From Acidobacteriota bacterium (lineage in GTDB: Bacteria > Acidobacteriota > Terriglobia > Terriglobales > SCQP01): 40,952 bases of DNA. The stretch lies in assembly GCA_027314025.1 (NCBI GenBank), contig DAHVCP010000072.1, positions 1-40,952 on the forward strand, in the 5' to 3' direction. This document shows, in pieces, positions 37,301-40,952 of the stretch. The stretch's first letter is position 1, and each line of letters opens with the position of its first letter. Under the pieces are notes generated by a model, which saw only the letters and a list, made by a program, of their open reading frames with translations, did no database searches and had not been told where the DNA came from. Position numbers and translations under genes: made by a program.

Positions 37301-38272
37301 ACGCCGATGGCCGGGGGTACAAACGGTCCCACCACCACCTCCAGCCTGTTGGAGGCCACCTACTCCAACTTCGCGTCGAATCTATACAACGAGACCTCCG
37401 CGTTGTACCTGATGGACCTGTACAGCTACCCGGCGCTGCCCGTCACCGGTGCAAACAGCTTCTACAACAGCCAGTTCTCCTCGCTCTACGTCTGGCGGTC
37501 CATTGGCTGGGCCAACTACAATGCCTTTCAGTTCGGCCTGCACAAGCAGTTCAACAACGGACTGCTGTTCGGCTTCAACTACACGTTTTCCAAGGCTCTG
37601 GGCATTGGCTCGATGCCGGAATTCGGCACCGGCAGCGATTCGACCATGATCACCAACTCCTGGAACGTCGGTCAGATGTACGGCCCTAGCGCCTTCGACC
37701 TGCGGCACCAGGTCAGCGGCTACTGGGTCTGGCATCTGCCATTCGGCAAGGGCCAGTACTTCGCGCCCAACGCCGGCGGTTTGCTGAACGCTCTCGTCGG
37801 CGGCTGGAAGTTTTCCGGCACCACGCGCTGGACCTCCGGGCTGCCGGCCAGCGCCTTCATGGGCTTCGTCTGGCCGACCAACTGGGAGGAGATGGGCCTG
37901 GCCAATCGCAACAGCAACCCGCTGGTGTTTGGTTTGAGCAATAACAATGGCCAGCCCAATCTGTTCGCCAACCAAAGCCAGGCGCTCAACGCCTTCAGCT
38001 ACCCGTTTCCCGGCCAGAGCGGCGTGAAGAACAACATCCGCGGCGGCGGCTACTTCGGCGTGGACGTGAGCCTGGCGAAGCAGTGGACGATCCCAGGCAC
38101 CGAGAGCCAGCACATCCAGGGCCAGGCCAACATCTATAACCTGACCAACACGCCGAACTTCGACCCGAATAGCGCGCAGTTGGATTGGGCGTCGTCGAGC
38201 ACCTTCGGCGATTACACCAGCACGCTCAACAGCCCGCGCGTGATGGAGTTCTCGCTGGTCTACTCGTTCTAG
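34376..38272 (+). CDS. Oar-like TonB-dependent receptor with carboxypeptidase-regulatory domain
   Basis: A 1298-residue outer-membrane protein. ATG 34376 is chosen for its GGGGAG ribosome binding site and because the signal peptide follows (WGIALIAALALSGAAWAQ); an upstream ATG at 34289 is less likely. The N-terminal CarboxypepD_reg-like domain (SLRGAVTDPSGAAVPGAVVT, NGRYGFAAVLPGTYTLTV) is followed by a plug domain (IQSLPIKAENLNLLLSLQPG, DGVNNNDVFGGAGFSG) and a large barrel rich in aromatic strands that ends in VMEFSLVYSF. This plan is typical of the many Oar/TBDR paralogues of Acidobacteria. The substrate is unknown. No classical TonB box is obvious. A strong terminator follows. Confidence 0.9.
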   Translation: MLDGNTVSGRVSRWGIALIAALALSGAAWAQATTSLRGAVTDPSGAAVPGAVVTIANGATGLARTTVTAANGRYGFAAVLPGTYTLTVKAHGFSTYERPGLRLRVSLPASVNVALRVGQVSSTVEVRSAAPLLNTTDNSLGQSMGHTAIQSLPIKAENLNLLLSLQPGVVFTGTKGLDSGYRGGSVDGERTNQNNVTLDGVNNNDVFGGAGFSGVLPSTPFSVQEFRVTTSNFGAKAGRTAGAQVALVTKGGTNQYHGSLYEFNRSDVGLANEFFLKTAQLENCPANSPINCNQPSHLVRNVFGGTIGGPILHNKLFFFFNYEGQRQSQGASVEDTIPSATLRQGIIQYQCSTASQCPGMNVTGLDGKSYPIAAGYYGLGPAQLKQMDPLGIGPSKVAMSYFNSFPLPNAGGVVDAPNYGGYRFSAPTQNKYNWYIGRFDYKISDNQSLFFRGTAVDDNALGTPFLPGGPPQTTTTDLSKGFALGYTVVGGPDFVNSLRYGLTRQSVGTIGDSTQPWVFIRQLSQGITRSGRVIAPVQNLMDTASWQDGSHNFSFGANFLFVNRFSQNDYNSFSNALTNSDWVSSGGFAGKGDALDPAASGYPAVAGGGTNAYDFPLAGLMGIASEIDTTYNYNITSLTQATPIAQGAPVTRNWLTRDYNLFAQDTWQMTRDISVSYGLNYQLMTPITETNGQEVLPNINMGQWFNTRAANMMKGIPSNQDQLIAFQPAGAFWHRSGLYSMQQNFAPRFGVAWSPRPHGGLLKTLFGDGQSAIRGGAGIFYDYFGPSLALSYSDSGSFGLTSQVQNPSGQLSLGNAPRITSMNVIPTTANNGASLVPAAPSSTYPTVYPVGAEAIARGIDQSLQTPYSIAANFTIERQLPGGVVMDLGYVGHFSRHTLVHQDIAMPTDLVDPKTGIDYFAAATRLSQLARQNTPDSAISASVIGPTAQYWTDMFQAGNNCGNGAAGQCYPLVNAGTPMAGGTNGPTTTSSLLEATYSNFASNLYNETSALYLMDLYSYPALPVTGANSFYNSQFSSLYVWRSIGWANYNAFQFGLHKQFNNGLLFGFNYTFSKALGIGSMPEFGTGSDSTMITNSWNVGQMYGPSAFDLRHQVSGYWVWHLPFGKGQYFAPNAGGLLNALVGGWKFSGTTRWTSGLPASAFMGFVWPTNWEEMGLANRNSNPLVFGLSNNNGQPNLFANQSQALNAFSYPFPGQSGVKNNIRGGGYFGVDVSLAKQWTIPGTESQHIQGQANIYNLTNTPNFDPNSAQLDWASSSTFGDYTSTLNSPRVMEFSLVYSF

Positions 38273-38299
38273 CCGCCAAAATTCCTAGCGGTCTTCTAT

Positions 38300-38328
38300 G
38301 GGCGGGCAGCGATGCCCGCCCTTATTCT
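38300..38328 (+). terminator. Intrinsic terminator after the TonB-dependent receptor gene
   Basis: GGGCGGGCA and TGCCCGCCC form a perfect 9-bp stem closed by a GCGA tetraloop and followed by TTATTCTT. It lies 27 bases past the receptor stop codon. Confidence 0.85.
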
Positions 38329-38399
38329 TGGCGGGACGACCGCCGCGGCACGGTGCCTGGTTCGAGCGGGTGCGGCCGTGCGCGACCGTGGCGGGGCCG

Positions 38400-38681
38400 C
38401 TAGGCGGCGCGCCGCGCCGCCAGGCTGGAGCGCAGGGCGGCGAGTTCCCGGCCCAGTTGGGCCCGGTCGGTTTGCGCGCTGTGGCGCTCCGCCTCGGCCC
38501 GCTGGGCGGCATCGGCCAGACGATCGAGCTTAGCTCCCAGTTCCGCCAGCCTGGCCTCGATGCGCTGGCCGTAGGCGGCGATCCGTTCCAGGTTGTCCTG
38601 CATCTTCAGCAGCGCGGTAGCAAAGTTGCCCTGCTGGTCGGTGACAAATTGCATTGCGCCTTCCGCTTCATCTGGGGTCAT
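38400..38681 (-). CDS. Small coiled-coil protein
   Basis: A 93-residue protein from ATG 38681, chosen because a perfect AGGAGG lies 6 bases upstream. Nearly the whole chain is predicted helix with heptad character (MQDNLERIAAYGQRIEARLA, LGAKLDRLADAAQRAEAERH), ending in a basic ALRSSLAARRAA. No signal peptide or membrane segment is present. I recognise no family. It overlaps the end of thiE by 14 bases on the same strand, so it is translated from the same mRNA. No functional link to thiamine is evident. Confidence 0.7.
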   Translation of the reverse strand: MTPDEAEGAMQFVTDQQGNFATALLKMQDNLERIAAYGQRIEARLAELGAKLDRLADAAQRAEAERHSAQTDRAQLGRELAALRSSLAARRAA

Positions 38682-39300
38682 TGCGACCTCCTGCACCGCC
38701 TTCATCCCCGATGCCCGGGGGCCCGATGCCCGGGGGCTGGAAATATCGGATGCCGGCCATGCCCGCCGCGCCCGCCGCCAGGCAAGCGGCAATGTTTTCT
38801 TCTGTGACGCCGCCCAAGGCGAGCACGCGGGCGTGCGCGGCGGCGGCGCGCAGCGCCTCGATCCCGAGGGGGACGGCGCCCGGCTTGGACGGCGTGGGGA
38901 AGATGGGCGCCAAAAGGCAGAAGTCGGCCCCGTCGCGGGCGGCTGCGGCAGCTTCCGCCGGCGAATGGCAGCTGCGTGTAATCAGAAATCCCGCGGGCGC
39001 GGCGCGCCGCACCGCCGCCACCGGAACTCCCGTGGCGGGAAGGTGAACGCCGGCGGCGCCAACCGCGAGGGCGATATCCCAGCGGTCGTTAATCAGCAGC
39101 TTGCCCCCGGTTCCCGCCAGGCGTGCCTGCGCCGCTTGCGCCAACGCGAATAGTTCGCGGGCTGGCAAGTCCTTTTCCCGCAACTGGATAAGCGTCGTCC
39201 CCTGCCGGGCTACGCGGCCCACGCAATCCAATAAGGTGGCAATGCGATCCCCGGGCGCACCCGGCAAGAGGGATCGGTCGGTGATGTAGCAACGGATCAT
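38668..39300 (-). CDS. thiE: Thiamine phosphate synthase (ThiE/TenI family)
   Basis: A 210-residue TIM-barrel protein joining the thiazole and pyrimidine phosphates to thiamine phosphate, if a true ThiE. Landmarks: CYITDRSLLPG start, LIQLREKDL (38-45), KLLINDRWDIALAVGAAGVH (about 67-86) and the phosphate loop LALGGVTEENI (about 159-169). The region after it, AGIRYFQPPGI, is less like ThiE, and the last 20 residues are Gly/Pro-rich from a short tandem repeat. A TenI-like regulator without catalysis cannot be excluded. Its end overlaps the coiled-coil gene. Confidence 0.8.
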   Translation of the reverse strand: MIRCYITDRSLLPGAPGDRIATLLDCVGRVARQGTTLIQLREKDLPARELFALAQAAQARLAGTGGKLLINDRWDIALAVGAAGVHLPATGVPVAAVRRAAPAGFLITRSCHSPAEAAAAARDGADFCLLAPIFPTPSKPGAVPLGIEALRAAAAHARVLALGGVTEENIAACLAAGAAGMAGIRYFQPPGIGPPGIGDEGGAGGRNDPR

Positions 39301-39374
39301 GGGCGGACCGTGGGCGGGCTTTGCGGCGTGCGGGGTCGCCGCTAACGCGGCGCAAAAGAGGCCCGGCCCCTACC

Positions 39375-39659
39375 CTAGCGTGGCAGCCGGATCAGTTCGC
39401 CGGTTCCCAGCCAAAGGTTGATCAATCCCCAGCCGGTCACCGCCCCGCGCACATAGGGACTGAGCGGCCACCCGCGCAGCCAAGCCCAATTCTGGAGGAA
39501 ATAGTTGTGCCGCCAAACCCCGGCCCAGGGCAGAACCAGCAGTAGTAAACCCAACTCCAGCAACGCCAAAGCGACGATCGCCCGGCCCCCACGGGAAGCC
39601 AGACTCCGGCCCCGGGCGACCGCGGATTGCGGGTCAACGGTCGGGGACGAGGACGCCAT
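39375..39659 (-). CDS. Small two-helix membrane protein
   Basis: A 94-residue protein from ATG 39659. The first hydrophobic segment (IVALALLELGLLLLVLPWAG) spans about 28-47, and a second, weaker one (VRGAVTGWGLINLWLGTGEL) about 70-89, with a Trp/Asn-rich loop between (WRHNYFLQNWAWLRGW). It has no recognised family. The upstream part of the same frame (to 39968) has no family content and I leave it out. It is on the same strand as thiE and about 75 bases upstream of it, so it may be in the same transcript. Confidence 0.55.
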   Translation of the reverse strand: MASSSPTVDPQSAVARGRSLASRGGRAIVALALLELGLLLLVLPWAGVWRHNYFLQNWAWLRGWPLSPYVRGAVTGWGLINLWLGTGELIRLPR

Positions 39660-39914
39660 GCCGCATGATACAACGCCGTCGGCTCCGCCGCCGTCAACCC
39701 CAACACAACAATCGCCCCTACCCCCGCCTGGCTCGGCCGCCCTGCCACTGCCGGCGCCGGGTCGGTCGCGGGCGCAGTAGGCCGGGCCGCCATCCAGCCT
39801 TTCGGCGCGGAGCGCAGCCCCACCGCGGGGGCCCATCGGCCCGCTCCTCCGGCCTGCGGCGGAGCGGGGCACTCCTGACATATAATTAAGAAGCGTCGGC
39901 GGCGGGGCGGATCC
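39660..39914. other. Intergenic region left of the tRNA-tuf operon
   Basis: I see no gene here. It contains a TATAAT at 39881-39886 without a matching -35 box, and a GC-rich hairpin-prone stretch at about 39846-39870 (CTCCGGCCTGCGGCGGAG) loosely like the REP cores elsewhere in the window. Confidence 0.35.
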
Positions 39915-39943
39915 TTGCAATTGGAGTTCTCTTCGCTTAGAAT
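39915..39943 (+). promoter_or_regulatory. Promoter of the tRNA-tuf operon
   Basis: TTGCAA at 39915-39920, a 17-base spacer and TAGAAT at 39938-39943 make a good sigma-70-type promoter about 70 bases before the first tRNA. No other gene intervenes. Confidence 0.6.
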
Positions 39944-40016
39944 CTGATATTTGCGCGCTGTGGCCCAACGGTCGTAGTGCGTCAATGGCCTTGTCTCCGG
40001 CGCGCGGCGTGCTTGA

Positions 40017-40092
40017 GCTGGCGTAGCTCAGGTGGTAGAGCAGCTGATTTGTAATCAGCCGGTCGGGGGTTCGAGTCCCTTCGCCAGCTCCA
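40017..40092 (+). tRNA. tRNA-Thr (anticodon UGU)
   Basis: A 76-base cloverleaf including encoded CCA. Acceptor GCTGGCG/CGCCAGC, D-arm with AGCTCAGGTGGTAGAGC, anticodon stem GCTGA/TCAGC around loop TTTGTAA (anticodon TGT), T-arm GGGGG-TTCGAGT-CCCTT (with G-T pairing) and discriminator T. It is first in the cluster. Confidence 0.95.
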
Positions 40093-40125
40093 CCTCCGAG
40101 GTGGCGGCAAGGTGCGTCGGACCGT

Positions 40126-40213
40126 GGACAGGTGGGTGAGTGGTTAATACCAACAGACTGTAAATCTGTCGCCCCTTGGGGCTACGGAGGTTCGAATCCT
40201 CCCCTGTCCACCA
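40126..40213 (+). tRNA. tRNA-Tyr (anticodon GUA)
   Basis: An 88-base class II tRNA including CCA. Acceptor GGACAGG/CCTGTCC, anticodon stem ACAGA/TCTGT around loop CTGTAAA (anticodon GTA), long variable arm GCCCCTTGGGGC, T-arm GGAGG-TTCGAAT-CCTCC and discriminator A. The ATG of the next frame overlaps the final A of CCA. Confidence 0.95.
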
Positions 40214-40593
40214 TGGGTTTTGCAGGCAGCGTTGGAGTCGAGTCGAGGTCGCAAGTAGTGGCGGTTGGGTGGCGCAATCCGGAGAGAGCAAGCCGCGATG
40301 CACGGTTTCCCTCCGGCGCAGGCCCGCAGGCAGCGGCCGTGGCGCGGCGCCGGGAGATCCGGCGTTGGCTGGCGGTGGCCGCCTACGGGTTGTTGCTGGC
40401 TTTGACGTTTGCGACGATCACGGATCGCCGCTTATTGTGGTTTTCGGTTACGGTGCTTCTGGTCCTGCTGGCATTGACGCTATTCCGCGCGGAAGCGGAA
40501 GGCGTCCCCGCCCCCTGGAACCGCGTCGCCGACGGCGTTTCGCCGCCGGGGGCGAACGGCTCCCCAGAATCCCCTCCGAAAACTGAAACCTAG
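40213..40593 (+). CDS. Small membrane protein inside the tRNA-tuf operon
   Basis: A frame of 126 residues from the ATG that shares its first base with the last base of tRNA-Tyr. A GTG at 40339 would start nearer the membrane part. Residues about 50-90 give two hydrophobic helices (WLAVAAYGLLLALTFATI and LLWFSVTVLLVLLALTLF) with a short DRR turn, flanked by basic residues. The tail is polar and Pro-rich. The N-terminal 40 residues look unlike protein and may be untranslated. No family is recognised. It has no ribosome binding site at 40213 and ends just before tRNA-Thr(GGU). Confidence 0.45.
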   Translation: MGFAGSVGVESRSQVVAVGWRNPERASRDARFPSGAGPQAAAVARRREIRRWLAVAAYGLLLALTFATITDRRLLWFSVTVLLVLLALTLFRAEAEGVPAPWNRVADGVSPPGANGSPESPPKTET

Positions 40594-40597
40594 GTTG

Positions 40598-40673
<76 letters not shown>

Positions 40674-40691
40674 GCATTGGGTCCGCCCTGG

Positions 40692-40766
<75 letters not shown>

Positions 40767-40810
40767 AACCGCGGGCGGTGGGGAACAGAGATTAAGGCGA
40801 GGGCACGCAA

Positions 40811-40952
<142 letters not shown>

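Noticed and set aside
40132-40212. N-terminal extension of the small membrane frame into tRNA-Tyr
   Set aside because: It is a translation of tRNA sequence, a well-known annotation artefact.

Overview
The window looks like a chromosomal segment of an Acidobacteriota bacterium. It is very GC-rich and Gram-negative in character. Three things point there: a secreted protein of the acidobacterial VWFA-related type, a large Oar-like TonB-dependent receptor with an N-terminal carboxypeptidase-regulatory-like domain, and an outer-membrane biogenesis block (BamA, a SurA-like chaperone, TamB). The assignment rests on recognised protein families, not on a database search.

Layout. 1-3501 (minus): an exported RHS/YD-repeat protein, cut by the left window edge. 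3783-11555: an integrated element of about 7.8 kb bounded by two 45-bp direct copies of the 3' half of a tRNA-Val(GAC) gene. It holds a tyrosine recombinase next to the left copy, a zinc-finger protein that overlaps it, a divergent excisionase-like HTH gene with a palindrome between the two, small membrane proteins, an internally deleted IS3-family element, an IS5/IS1182 remnant, a VWFA-like secreted protein, and a three-gene unit encoding a 12-cysteine exported peptide plus two membrane-anchored proteins, one with a CPFC thioredoxin motif. The RHS gene may belong to a second element inserted in tandem at the same tRNA.

11560-15069 is core metabolism and repair: 1-pyrroline-5-carboxylate dehydrogenase (minus), then mqnA (futalosine-route menaquinone synthesis) and ruvA (plus). 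15377-19457 (minus) is an envelope-stress-type unit: ECF sigma factor, zinc-finger anti-sigma factor with HEAT-like repeats, DUF4097-like beta-repeat protein and a two-PDZ protein. 19623-22314 (plus) carries glycan genes: a family 2 glycosyltransferase, a DegT-type aminotransferase and a NeuD/PglD-type acyltransferase. Then follow aconitase acnA (plus) and a ThiF/MoeB-type adenylyltransferase (minus). 26344-34239 (plus) is bamA, a PPIase-less surA-like gene and tamB, followed by the TonB-dependent receptor with a clear terminator. 38400-39659 (minus) holds a coiled-coil protein, thiE and a small membrane protein. 39915-40952 is a tufB-type operon: promoter, tRNA-Thr(UGU), tRNA-Tyr(GUA), a small membrane-protein ORF, tRNA-Thr(GGU), tRNA-Gly(UCC) and the 5' end of tuf, which has a TTG start.

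The most promising unexplained system is the cysteine-rich peptide/thioredoxin-like operon at the right end of the integrated element.
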